Below, in pieces: positions 47,201-58,100 of a stretch of DNA of 64,000 nt; position 1 is the stretch's first letter, and the number at the start of each line of letters is the position of its first letter. The position numbers were made by a program, and so were the translations under genes. Below the pieces are notes generated by a model. It was not told the DNA's origin. It saw nothing but the letters and a program-made list of their open reading frames with translations, and ran no database searches. The DNA comes from Limnomonas spitsbergensis (Eukaryota; Chlorophyta; Chlorophyceae; Chlamydomonadales): positions 62,001 through 126,000 of the forward strand of contig JAYJMM010000059.1 of NCBI GenBank assembly GCA_037349105.1, in the 5' to 3' direction.

Positions 47201-50200
47201 TGGGGGGCTAAGACAGCGGCCAACATCAGTTTGGGGGGCTAAGACAGCGGCCAACATCAGTTTGGGGGGCTAAGACAGCGGCCAACATCAGTTTGGGGGG
47301 CTAAGACAGCGGCCAACATCAGTTTGGGGGGCTAAGACAGCGGCCAACATCAGTTTGGGGGGCTAAGACAGCGGCCAACATCAGTTTGGGGGGCTAAGAC
47401 AGCGGCCAACATCAGTTTGGGGGGCTAAGACAGCGGCCAACATCAGTTTGGGGGGGCTAAGACAGCGACCAACATCAGTTTGGGGGGCTAAGACAGCGAC
47501 CAACATCAGTTTGGGGGGGCTAAGACAGCGGCCAACATCAGTTTGGGGGGCTAAGACAGCGGCCAACATCAGTTTGGGGGGCTAAGACAGCGGCCAACAT
47601 CAGTTTGGGGGGCTAAGACAGCGGCCAACATCAGTTTGGGGGGCTAAGACAGCGGCCAACATCAGTTTGAGGGGGCTAAGACAGCGACCAACATCAGTTT
47701 GGGGGGGCTAAGACAGCGGCCAACATCAGTTTGGGGGGCTGAGACAGCGGCCAACATCAGTTTGGGGGGGCTAAGACAGCGACCAACATCAGTTTGGGGG
47801 GGCTTAGACAGCGGCCAACATCAGTTTGAGGGGGCTGAGACAGCGGCCAACATCAGTTTGGGGGGCTGAGACAGCGGCCAACATCAGTTTGGGGGGCTGA
47901 GACAGCGACCAACATCAGTTTGGGGGGCTAAGACAGCGGCCAACATCAGTTTGGGGGGGCTAAGACAGCGGCCAACATCAGTTTGGGGGGGCTAAGACAG
48001 CGGCCAACATCAGTTTGGGGGGCTAAGACAGCGGCCAACATCAGTTTGGGGGGCTAAGACAGCGACCAACATCAGTTTGGGGGGGCTTAGACAGCGGCCA
48101 ACATCAGTTTGGGGGGGGCTGAGACAGCGACCAACATCAGTTTGGGGGGCTGAGACAGCGACCAACATCAGTTTGGGGGGGCTTAGACAGCGGCCAACAT
48201 CAGTTTGGGGGGGCTGAGACAGCAACCAACATCAGTTTGAGGGGCTAAGACAGCAACCAACATCAGTTTGAGGGGCTAAGACAGCGGCCAACATCAGTTT
48301 GGGGGGGGCTAAGACAGCGACCAACATCAGTTTGAGGGGCTGAGACAGCGGCCAACATCAGTTTGGGGGGCTGAGACAGCGACCAACATCAGTTTGGGGG
48401 GCTGAGACAGCGACCAACATCAGTTTGGGGGGCTAAGACAGCGGCCAACATCAGTTTGGGGGGCTAAGACAGCGGCCAACATCAGTTTGGGGGGCTAAGA
48501 CAGCGGCCAACATCAGTTTGGGGGGCTAAGACAGCGGCCAACATCAGTTTGGGGGGGCTAAGACAGCGACCAACATCAGTTTGGGGGGCTGAGACAGCAA
48601 CCAACATCAGTTTGAGGGGCTAAGACAGCGGCCAACATCAGTTTGGGGGGGCTGAGACAGCAACCAACATCAGTTTGGGGGGGCTGAGACAGCAACCAAC
48701 ATCAGTTTGAGGGGCTAAGACAGCGGCCAACATCAGTTTGGGGGGGCTGAGACAGCAACCAACATCAGTTTGAGGGGCTAAGACAGCGGCCAACATCAGT
48801 TTGGGGGGGCTAAGACAGCAACCAACATCAGTTTGGGGGGGCTGAGACAGCGGCCAACATCAGTTTGGGGGGCTGAGACAGCGGCCAACATCAGTTTGGG
48901 GGGCTAAGACAGCGGCCAACATCAGTTTGGGGGGGCTAAGACAGTAACCAACATCAGTTTGGGGGGGCTAAGACAGCGGCCAACATCAGTTTGAGGGGCT
49001 AAGACAGCGGCCAACATCAGTTTGAGGGGCTAAGACAGCAACCAACATCAGTTTGAGGGGCTGAGACAGCAACCAACATCAGTTTGGGGGGGCTGAGACA
49101 GCAACCAACATCAGTTTGGGGGGGCTGAGACAGCAACCATCATCAGTTTGAGGGGCTAAGACAGCAACCAACATCAGTTTGAGGGGCTGAGACAGCGGCC
49201 AACATCAGTTTGGGGGGGCTAAGACAGTAACCAACATCAGTTTGAGGGGCTAAGACAGCGGCCAACATCAGTTTGAGGGGCTGAGACAGCGGCCAACATC
49301 AGTTTGGGGGGCTAAGACAGTAACCAACATCAGTTTGGGGGGCTGGGACAGCGGCCAACATCAGTTTGGGGGGCTGAGACAGCAACCAACATCAGTTTGG
49401 GGGGGCTAAGACAGCGACCAACATCAGTTTGAGGGGCTGAGACAGCGGCCAACATCAGTTTGAGGGGCTGAGACAGCGGCCAACATCAGTTTGGGGGGGC
49501 TAAGACAGCGGCCAACATCAGTTTGGGGGGCTAAGACAGCGACCAACATCAGTTTGGGGGGCTAAGACAGTAACCAACATCAGTTTGGGGGGGCTGAGAC
49601 AGCGGCCAACATCAGTTTGGGGGGCTGAGACAGCGGCCAACATCAGTTTGGGGGGGCTGAGACAGCGACCAACATCAGTTTGAGGGGCTAAGACAGCGAC
49701 CAACATCAGTTTGGGGGGGCTAAGACAGCGACCAACATCAGTTTGGGGGGGCTAAGACAGCAACCAACATCAGTTTGGGGGGGCTAAGACAGCGACCAAC
49801 ATCAGTTTGGGGGGGCTAAGACAGCGGCCAACATCAGTTTGAGGGGCTAAGACAGCGGCCAACATCAGTTTGGGGGGCTAAGACAGCAACCAACATCAGT
49901 TTGGGGGGCTAAGACAGCGGCCAACATCAGTTTGGGGGGGCTGAGACAGCGACCAACATCAGTTTGGGGGGGCTTAGACAGCGACCAACATCAGTTTGGG
50001 GGGCTAAGACAGCGACCAACATCAGTTTGGGGGGGCTAAGACAGCGACCAACATCAGTTTGAGGGGCTGAGACAACGGCCAACATCAGTTTGGGGGGCTA
50101 AGACAGCGGCCAACATCAGTTTGGGGGGCTAAGACAGCGACCAACATCAGTTTGAGGGGCTAAGACAGCGGCCAACATCAGTTTGAGGGGCTAAGACAGC

Positions 50201-51551
50201 AACCAACATCAGTTTGGGGGGGCTAAGACAGCGACCAACATCAGTTTGGGGGGGCTAAGACAGCGGCCAACATCAGTTTGGGGGGGCTAAGACAGCGGCC
50301 AACATCAGTTTGGGGGGCTAAGACAGCGGCCAACATCAGTTTGGGGGGCTAAGACAGCGGCCAACATCAGTTTGGGGGGCTAAGAGAGCGGCCAACATCA
50401 GTTTGGGGGGCTAAGACAGCGACCAACATCAGTTTGAGGGGCTAAGACAGCGGCCAACATCAGTTTGGGGGGCTAAGACAGCAACCAACATCAGTTTGGG
50501 GGGGCTAAGACAGCGGCCAACATCAGTTTGGGGGGGCTAAGACAGCGGCCAACATCAGTTTGGGGGGCTAAGACAGCGGCCAACATCAGTTTGGGGGGCT
50601 AAGACAGCGGCCAACATCAGTTTGGGGGGCTAAGACAGCGGCCAACATCAGTTTGAGGGGCTAAGACAGCAGCCAACATCAGTTTGGGGGGGCTAAGACA
50701 GCAGCCAACATCAGTTTGGGGGGGCTAAGACAGCAACCAACATCAGTTTGGGGGGGCTAAGACAACAGCCAACATCAGTTTGGGGGGCTGAGACAGCGAC
50801 CAACATCAGTTTGGGGGGGCTAAGACAGCGGCCAACATCAGTTTGGGGGGCTGAGACAGCGACCAACATCAGTTTGGGGGGGCTAAGACAGCGACCAACA
50901 TCAGTTTGGGGAGGCTGAGACATCGGCCAACATCAGTTTGGGGGGGCTGAGACAGCGACCAACATCAGTTTGAGGGGCTAAGACAGCGGCCAACATCAGT
51001 TTGGGGGGCTAAGACAGCGGCCAACATCAGTTTGGGGGGCTGAGACAGCGGCCAACATCAGTTTGGGGGGGGCTAAGACAGCGACCAACATCAGTTTGAG
51101 GGGCTAAGACAGCAACCAACATCAGTTTGAGGGGCTAAGACAGCAACCAACATCAGTTTGGGGGGCTGAGACAGCGACCAACATCAGTTTGGGGGGGCTA
51201 AGACAGCGACCAACATCAGTTTGGGGGGGGCTGAGACAGCGGCCAACATCAGTTTGGGGGGGCTGAGACAGCGACCAACATCAGTTTGAGGGGCTAAGAC
51301 AGCGGCCAACATCAGTTTGGGGGGGCTAAGACAGCGACCAACATCAGTTTGGGGGGCTAAGACAGCGGCCAACATCAGTTTGGGGGGCTAAGACAGCGGC
51401 CAACATCAGTTTGGAGGGCTGAGACAGCGACCAACATCAGTTTGGGGGGGCTAAGACAGCGACCAACATCAGTTTGGGGGGCTAAGACAGCGGCCAACAT
51501 CAGTTTGGGGGGCTGAGACAGCAGCCAACATCAGTTTGAGGGGCTAAGACA
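32274..51551 (+). repeat. 31-bp minisatellite array, left block, about 600 copies
   Basis: Units of 30-33 bp read GGGCTAAGACAGCGGCCAAC followed by ATCAGTTTGGG. Length varies mainly in the G run (5-8 G). Recurrent alternatives are CTAAG/CTGAG/CTTAG, CGGCC/CGACC/CAACC, and TTTGGGG/TTTGAGG. Variant patterns reveal higher-order copies: about 1,630 bp (33621 versus 35251), about 5,562 bp (33320-38040 versus 38880-43600) and about 4,616 bp (43800-46150 versus 48420-50770). A 31-bp period prevents long ORFs, and the many 62-residue frames are artefacts. Confidence 0.97.
51549..51551. other. Target site duplication, left (ACA)
   Basis: The three bases before the left terminal repeat equal those after the right one (55154-55156), and the array unit needs only one copy. 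Confidence 0.75.
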
Positions 51552-52106
51552 CACTCAGGGAAAACAGAAATGTCCAGAATGTGTCCGGACATGTCCAGTT
51601 TCAACTAGTCATCTGTCCGGACATTGCTGTTTCTTGGACAAGTGTCTGGATAATATATGGACATGATCCAGACAGCTGTCCCAATGGGCTGGCCAGATAG
51701 AGGAGCCACAGTATCCGGACGAATGTCTGTACATTATCCAGACATGTCCAGTTTCAACTAATTTTGTGTGGATGCTGACAGGCTTTTGCAATATCTGGAC
51801 ATTATCTGGACATCCAATTTCATCGGTGCTTTAATTTCTGGATTGTTTCAGGACAGGCTTCACATAACCAGGCAGGAACCGTGGATGCATTAATTCATAT
51901 TCATGTATTTAAATTGGTTGCTGTCAATGTCAAACCATGTTGCCAATGTCAGCTGTAGACCCAGACATGTAAAACTTGGTGTGCAAGTTTAAGTCCCATG
52001 CACCTTCTTGGCAGTCAATGGGCTAAATAAAATTGATACGGAATCGCATCAATCATAAAAGTTGGCATTGCCTCCTAGCTACTGAATCTGAGACAATGAG
52101 GGACCA

Positions 52107-52483
52107 CTAGAGTTCCGGACCCGGGGCAGTTTTGCCCCTCTTGCCGGTCTGTGGGGCCCTACCCTTAGGGAGCGTTTGAGCCCCTCCCTGCATGGGCTTG
52201 TAGGGGAGACCCTCACGCTGCGCATGTGCTGAATCTACAAACTCCATCACATCTGTATCAGTCACACGTTTCAGCTTTGCCCTAGCCTTCTTGAGCTCTG
52301 TGTCGCTCTTGGGCTCCTTCGATGCCTTCTTGGGGAGTCCTTGCTCATCAGGCGGTACGAAGCCACCAGAGGTCATCATATCAGCCAGAGATCCAGTAGG
52401 ATGCGCCTTCGCGGAAGCCGTAGCGGGAGAAATCCTCTCAGCATCCTTGGTAGCAGAATCCTTGAGCCAGGTATCAGGGTTTG
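52107..52483 (-). CDS. Element-borne gene, predicted last exon (D)
   Basis: The minus frame starts after acceptor CATGCTTTGCAG and reads NPDTWLKDSATKDAERIS, continues through SLADMMTSGGFVPPDEQGL and a lysine-rich stretch (KKASKEPKSDTELKKARAKL), and ends GKTAPGPEL before TAG at 52107-52109. It joins exon C with matching phase (G plus CA gives Ala). The basic, low-complexity C-terminus would suit a nucleic-acid-binding protein, but I recognise no family. Confidence 0.6.
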
Positions 52484-52702
52484 CTGCAAAGCATGCATGG
52501 ACATGTGAGATGTGAGATATATAATAATGCATGGACATGTGATATAATTAATCAGTAAGGCACTATTCATTGCATATTTGCTTGAAGGCATCCCCATGCA
52601 TTGTACTAATTTTGACAATCATACAAACATTGAAGAATAAATTAAAGAAGGAAACCCTACCGCAAGCTGGTTAGGTCGTGTGTTTTGTATTGTACCGCTT
52701 AC

Positions 52703-52808
52703 CTTCGTAGGCCATGCCACGAGTCCAAGTGCTGGAATCTTTGCCGTGGCCAAAGATCTTGGTCAGGACCTCCCACGCCGGAATATCTGGGGTCACCTGC
52801 CAGTCGCC
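52703..52808 (-). CDS. Element-borne gene, predicted exon C
   Basis: Bounded by acceptor CTGCGTTCAG and donor GTAAGCGG, 106 nt, 35 codons plus one base. It encodes GDWQVTPDIPAWEVLTKIF and GHGKDSSTWTRGMAYE. It starts in the phase left by exon B and ends in the phase required by exon D. Confidence 0.6.
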
Positions 52809-53013
52809 CTGAACGCAGGATGAACACACGGACATTATATTATGTCAGTGTTTCTCTTGTATGGTATTTAGGTACATCTCAGCCACATTAAAGCATGCAT
52901 GCATGAGAATCTCTATCTTCAGGCATGGTGCAGCATGGCCTTATAACCAAGATGAAGGACAACAATGAAGGCCTAGTAGATATGAACAAGATATTATGGT
53001 GCATGCGATATAC

Positions 53014-53206
53014 CTTTCCTGTCGCTGTTCCTCCAGTCCAGTGATATGTCCGCTGTGGCAGCTGGTTCGAGCTTCCCTTGTCGATTGCTGACAGGTCTGC
53101 GCAGTAGGCCTGCATGTACATCTTGGCCATCTTCAAGCGGCTGTCCCTGTAATCATGCGAGAGCTTCATCGCTGGCCCCACAACACTGTTCTTGTTCGAG
53201 GTAAGC
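53014..53206 (-). CDS. Element-borne gene, predicted exon B
   Basis: Acceptor CTTCATGCCAG, donor GTATATC. It encodes LTSNKNSVVGPAMKLSHDY, RDSRLKMAKMYMQAYCADL and QRTYHWTGGTATGK. The phase to exon C is correct. The phase from exon A is not: A ends in phase 0 at its best donor while B needs two leading bases, so that boundary is wrong or a frameshift exists. Confidence 0.5.
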
Positions 53207-53293
53207 CTGGCATGAAGGGAGGGAGGGGGAAAGCAAGCCAATCAATTACTCTACTAAAAACAGCAAATAGAATGGAGACACAGAATCACATAC

Positions 53294-53686
53294 TTGGCAG
53301 ATGCGCGATTTTTCGCAATGAACATGGAACGGGCCTCCCGCCCCCATGAATGGTGAGTTCACGGCGCTTGTAGCCTTCGCCAGGAACGATGAGGCTGTCC
53401 ACAACGATCCGTTGTTTACCACTGTGGATCCCGCGTCCATTTCGCAGTCCGAGTCGGATTCTGAAGCAATAGGTAGTCCTGAAGCCGGGGAATTCAAGCA
53501 AGAGCTGCCCTCTTGCCTTGCAATCTTCTGGTGGATGAAGGCGGTGAAGAATCTCAGAGTCGTAGGCGTTTGGATATCCCACCCTTGTATAAGCTGATTG
53601 ACAAAATCTGCCTCGGCGAGAGCTGGGTCGAACTCCATGGGGCCGAGGACATTTCGCGCCCCAGCATCATACAACGTGCCAACAGG
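53294..53686 (-). CDS. Element-borne gene, predicted exon A
   Basis: Begins after TTTCTGTTCAATTTCAG and ends at donor GTATGTG; 131 codons in phase 0. It encodes PVGTLYDAGARNVLGPMEF, then ADFVNQLIQGWDIQTPTTL, RFFTAFIHQKIARQ and an acidic patch ASESDSDCEMDAGS. The frame also contains an ATG at 53708-53710, just before the proposed acceptor, so a start there is the alternative. No known domain recognised. Confidence 0.5.
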
Positions 53687-53770
53687 CTGAAATTGAACAG
53701 AAAAGCTCATTGGTGCTGAGGAACTAGGGATGATTCCTACAGATTTACAAACACCTGCATGTTAACGTAC

Positions 53771-53960
53771 GGTATACCCTGTCAGTGGTTTCGCGAACCC
53801 ATGATTAGCCTTGCACAACTTTCTCTTTGACCCAATCAAATCGATGCAAGATACAGGCAAATTCGCAGTTGATATAGACAAAGCTGTTTTCCAACACGTG
53901 TTGAGAGCCGCTCGCTCCAGATCTTTTCTCGTTCGGCAGATTAAGAGCAGTGGCCATAAC
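53771..53960 (-). CDS. Element-borne gene, predicted upstream exon (Z)
   Basis: The minus frame encodes RTRKDLERAALNTCWKTAL, SISTANLPVSCIDLIGSKRK and LTGYT before donor GTACGT, joining exon A in phase 0. Upstream the frame stays open through the palindromic 72-bp array to an ATG at 54241, so the true 5' end is uncertain: the protein may start inside the array or an upstream exon may exist. Confidence 0.4.
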
Positions 53961-53969
53961 GACATATCT

Positions 53970-54235
53970 GGCCTTCTATCCAGCACTGTCCGGACACTTG
54001 TTCGGACATGTCCGGACACTGCTGGATAGAAGGCCATATCTGGCCTTCTATCCAGCACTGTCCGGACACTTGTCCGGACATGTCCTGACACTGCTGGATA
54101 GAAGGCCATATCTGGCCTTCTATCCAGCACTGTCCGGACACTTGTCCGGACATGTCCGGACAGTGCTGGATAGAAGGCCATATCTGGCCTTCTATCAAGA
54201 ACTATCCGGACATGTCCGGACAGTCGTGTATATGA
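53970..54235. repeat. Tandem 72-bp palindromic repeats (3 full, 1 partial)
   Basis: Units start at 53970, 54042, 54114 and 54186. Each full unit is a 66-bp inverted repeat: 27-bp arms beginning GGCCTTCTATCCAGCACTGT, a 12-bp centre, then a 6-bp spacer ATATCT. Arms of the third copy are perfect; the first two have one or two mismatches. The arms contain TGTCCGGACA, as do the element's subterminal regions. The 72-bp period keeps a minus frame open (24-residue unit with GHVRTSVRTVLDRRP). Strong hairpins are expected in DNA or RNA. Confidence 0.9.
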
Positions 54236-54622
54236 ATGCAAGAATCTTCCATGTTTCTAGGGATGCCTTATCATCTTCTTATATATCCTTGCCCGGACTT
54301 TATGAATGTCCCCCCTGTAATCTCCTCTCCCTCCTCATATCCTTACATTTTTCTCATTGCATGTACAGTTTTTCTCAATTGCCTCAAGACCAGCGCATGA
54401 TGAAGATGGACGACCCTCGCTTGCAGTTGTCACATGACCAACAGTTACACCGTGCACAACAAGCATCGTCAGGAGTGAAGGGGCAGGGCCAGGGGCAGGG
54501 GCAGGGGCAGGGGCAGAGGCAGGGACAGGGATGTAGCCCCAGACCCAGGCCACGGCCATGGCAGGGGGCCGGGCAGGGGCAGGATAATACCGCCAGCACC
54601 TCCACTGCCACAGCAGCCAGCA

Positions 54623-54790
54623 GTCCCGGAGCGTCATGTATTCCGTGTGCAGACGAGCCTCGTCGACTCAGAGTACTACGCTGTCAGCACGGACACCATT
54701 GGTCACAAGCTGGTGGTGGCCTTTGTTGGGGGCAAGGAATCAAGCAACCACCTATATTGCATGACATATGACCAGCTCACATCACGCTAG
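54623..54790 (+). CDS. Candidate plus-strand exon near the right end of the element
   Basis: The frame encodes VPERHVFRVQTSLVDSEYY, AVSTDTIGHKLVVAFVGG and KESSNHLYCMTYDQLTSR before TAG at 54788-54790. Composition is protein-like, and CCACTGCCACAG just upstream could be an acceptor. A different frame from 54361 (MYSFSQLPQDQRMMKMDD and a glycine/glutamine-rich stretch) might supply an upstream exon. Beyond the stop is a CTAG-rich palindromic stretch (about 54787-54812). Function unknown. Confidence 0.35.
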   Translation, partial: VPERHVFRVQTSLVDSEYYAVSTDTIGHKLVVAFVGGKESSNHLYCMTYDQLTSR

Positions 54791-55153
54791 CTAGCTACCT
54801 AGCTAGCTAGCTCTGCATCAACGTTGTGCCTTGATTGTGACAGGCCATAGAGTGGTAGTGTAGCATTTTTAGTGTGAACCTGAGATCGCCTCACACTTTT
54901 CGGAGAACACGCAAAATAAATAGTAATATAACATCAGGAGACAATGACATACTTGTAGCATGTACAAACATAACTAATTGGGTGCTGGACATGATCTGTA
55001 AAATCTGGACACTATCTGGACACTCGGACACGAATTGGACACTGTCTAGCCCAAACTGCAGTATCCAGACACATTTCGGACAGCCCTGGACAGCCCTGGA
55101 CAGCCTGGGACATGCCTGGGACAATGTCTGGACATTTCTGGTTTCCCTGAGTG

Positions 55154-58100
55154 ACAGCGGCCACCATCAGTTTGGGGGGGCTGAGACAGCGACCAACATC
55201 AGTTTGGGGGGGCTAAAACAGTGACCAACATCAGTTTGAGGGGCTAAGACAGTGACCAACATCAGTTTGGGGGGCTAAGACAGCGGCCACCATCAGTATT
55301 AGGGGCTAAGACAGCGGCCAACATCAGTTTTGGGGGGGCTGAGACAGCGGCCAACATCAGTTTGAGGGGCTAAGACAGCGGCCAACATCAGTTTGGGGGG
55401 GCTAAGACAGCGGCCAACATCAGTTTGGGGGGCTGAGACAGCGGCCAACATCAGTTTGGGGGGGCTGAGACAGCGGCCAACATCAGTTTGGGGGGGCTAA
55501 GACAGCGGCCAACATCAGTTTGGGGGGCTGAGACAGCGGCCAACATCAGTTTGGGGGGGCTGAGACAGCGGCCAACATCAGTTTGGGGGGGCTGAGACAG
55601 CGGCCAACATCAGTTTGGGGGGGCTGAGACAGCGGCCAACATCAGTTTGGGGGGCTGAGACAGCGACCAACATCAGTTTGGGGGGGCTGAGACAGCGGCC
55701 AACATCAGTTTGGGGGGGCTAAGACAGCGGCCAACATCAGTTTGGGGGGCTGAGACAGCGGCCAACATCAGTTTGGGGGGGCTAAGACAGCGGCCAACAT
55801 CAGTTTTGGGGGGGCTGAGACAGTGGCCAACATCAGTTTGGGGGGGCTGAGACAGCGGCCAACATCAGTTTTGGGGGGCTAAGACAGCGGCCAACATCAG
55901 TTTTGGGGGGCTAAGACAGCGGCCAACATCAGTTTTGGGGGGCTGAGACAGCGGCCAACATCAGTTTTGGGGGGCTGAGACAGCGGCCAACATCAGTTTG
56001 GGGGGGCTAAGACAGCGGCCAACATCAGTTTTGGGGGGGCTGAGACAGCGGCCAACATCAGTTTGGGGGGGCTAAGACAGCGGCCAACATCAGTTTGGGG
56101 GGGCTGAGACAGCGGCCATCATCAGTTTGGGGGGCTGAGACAGCAACCAACATCAGTTTGGGGGGGCTAAGACAGCGGCCAACATCAGTTTGGGGGGGCT
56201 GAGACAGCGATCACCATCAGTTTGGGGGGCTAAGACAGCGGCCAACATCAGTTTGGGGGGCTGAGACAGCGATCACCATCAGTTTGGGGGGCTAAGACAG
56301 CGGCCAACATCAGTTTGGGGGGGCTAAGACAGCAACCAACATCAGTTTGGGGGGGCTGAGACAGCGGCCAACATCAGTTTGGGGGGCTAAGACAGCGGCC
56401 ATCATCAGTTTGGGGGGGCTAAGACAGCGGCCAACATCAGTTTGGGGGGCTGAGACAGCGACCAACATCAGTTTGGGGGGCTAAGACAGCGGCCAACATC
56501 AGTTTGGGGGGGCTAAGACAGCGACCAACATCAGTTTGGGGGGCTGAGACAGCGGCCAACATCAGTTTGAGGGGCTAAGACAGCGGCAAACATCAGTTTT
56601 GGGGGCTAAGACAGCGGCCAACATCAGTTTGGGGGGCTAAGACAGCGGCCAACATCAGTTTGGGGGGGCTAAGACAGCAACCAACATCAGTTTGGGGGGC
56701 TAAGACAGCGACCAATATCAGTTTGGGGGGCTGAGACAGCGGCCAACATCAGTTTGGGGGGGCTTAGACAGCAACCAACATCAGTTTTGGGGGGCTAAGA
56801 CAGCGGCCAACATCAGTTTTGGGGGGCTGAGACAGCGGCCAACATCAGTTTTGGGGGGCTGAGACAGCGGCCAACATCAGTTTGGGGGGGCTAAGACAGC
56901 GGCCAACATCAGTTTTGGGGGGGCTGAGACAGCGGCCAACATCAGTTTGGGGGGGCTAAGACAGCGGCCAACATCAGTTTGGGGGGGCTGAGACAGCGGC
57001 CATCATCAGTTTGGGGGGCTGAGACAGCAACCAACATCAGTTTGGGGGGGCTAAGACAGCGGCCAACATCAGTTTGGGGGGGCTGAGACAGCGATCACCA
57101 TCAGTTTGGGGGGCTAAGACAGCGGCCAACATCAGTTTGGGGGGCTGAGACAGCGATCACCATCAGTTTGGGGGGCTAAGACAGCGGCCAACATCAGTTT
57201 GGGGGGGCTAAGACAGCAACCAACATCAGTTTGGGGGGGCTGAGACAGCGGCCAACATCAGTTTGGGGGGCTAAGACAGCGGCCATCATCAGTTTGGGGG
57301 GGCTAAGACAGCGGCCAACATCAGTTTGGGGGGCTGAGACAGCGACCAACATCAGTTTGGGGGGCTAAGACAGCGGCCAACATCAGTTTGGGGGGGCTAA
57401 GACAGCGACCAACATCAGTTTGGGGGGCTGAGACAGCGGCCAACATCAGTTTGAGGGGCTAAGACAGCGGCAAACATCAGTTTTGGGGGCTAAGACAGCG
57501 GCCAACATCAGTTTGGGGGGCTAAGACAGCGGCCAACATCAGTTTGGGGGGGCTAAGACAGCAACCAACATCAGTTTGGGGGGCTAAGACAGCGACCAAT
57601 ATCAGTTTGGGGGGCTGAGACAGCGGCCAACATCAGTTTGGGGGGGCTTAGACAGCAACCAACATCAGTTTGAGGGGCTGAGACAGCAACCAAAATCAGG
57701 TTTGGGGGGCTGAGACAGCGGCCAACATCAGTTTGGGGGGCTAAGACAGCAACCAACATCAGTTTGGGGGGCTGAGACAGCGGCCAACATCAGTTTGGGG
57801 GGCTGAGACAGCGGCCAACATCAGTTTGGAGGGCTAAGACAGCAACCAACATCAGTTTGGGGGGCTAAGACAGCGGCCAACATCAGTTTGGGGGGGCTGA
57901 GACAGCGGCCAACATCAGTTTGGGGGGCTGAGACAGCGGCCAACATCAGTTTGGGGGGCTAAGACAGCGGCCAACATCAGTTTGGGGGGGCTAAGACAGC
58001 GGCCAACATCAGTTTGGGGGGCTAAGACAGCGGCCAACATCAGTTTGGGGGGGCTTAGACAGCAACCAACATCAGTTTGGGGGGCTGAGACAGCAACCAA

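Larger units (their letters stand above)
51552..55153. mobile_element. CACTA-like DNA transposon (3,602 bp) inserted in the minisatellite
   Basis: Terminal inverted repeats of 27 bp (51552-51578 and 55127-55153) begin CACTCAGGGAAA and differ at one position. ACA flanks the element on both sides (51549-51551 and 55154-55156). Deleting it plus one ACA recreates GCTAAGACAGCGGCC, a perfect 31-bp unit. Subterminal zones (about 51573-51810 and 54985-55140) are full of TGTCCGGACA, TCTGGACA and TGTCCAG motifs in both orientations. CACT ends, a 3-bp target duplication and subterminal repeats are hallmarks of CACTA/EnSpm elements; Volvox Jordan also makes 3-bp duplications. No DDE transposase is visible, so it is probably non-autonomous, with a passenger or accessory gene on the minus strand. 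Confidence 0.85.

Noticed and set aside
53950..54361. Plus-strand ORF through the palindromic repeats
   Set aside because: The 72-bp palindromes keep frames open on both strands. Only the minus frame continues in phase into a spliced gene.
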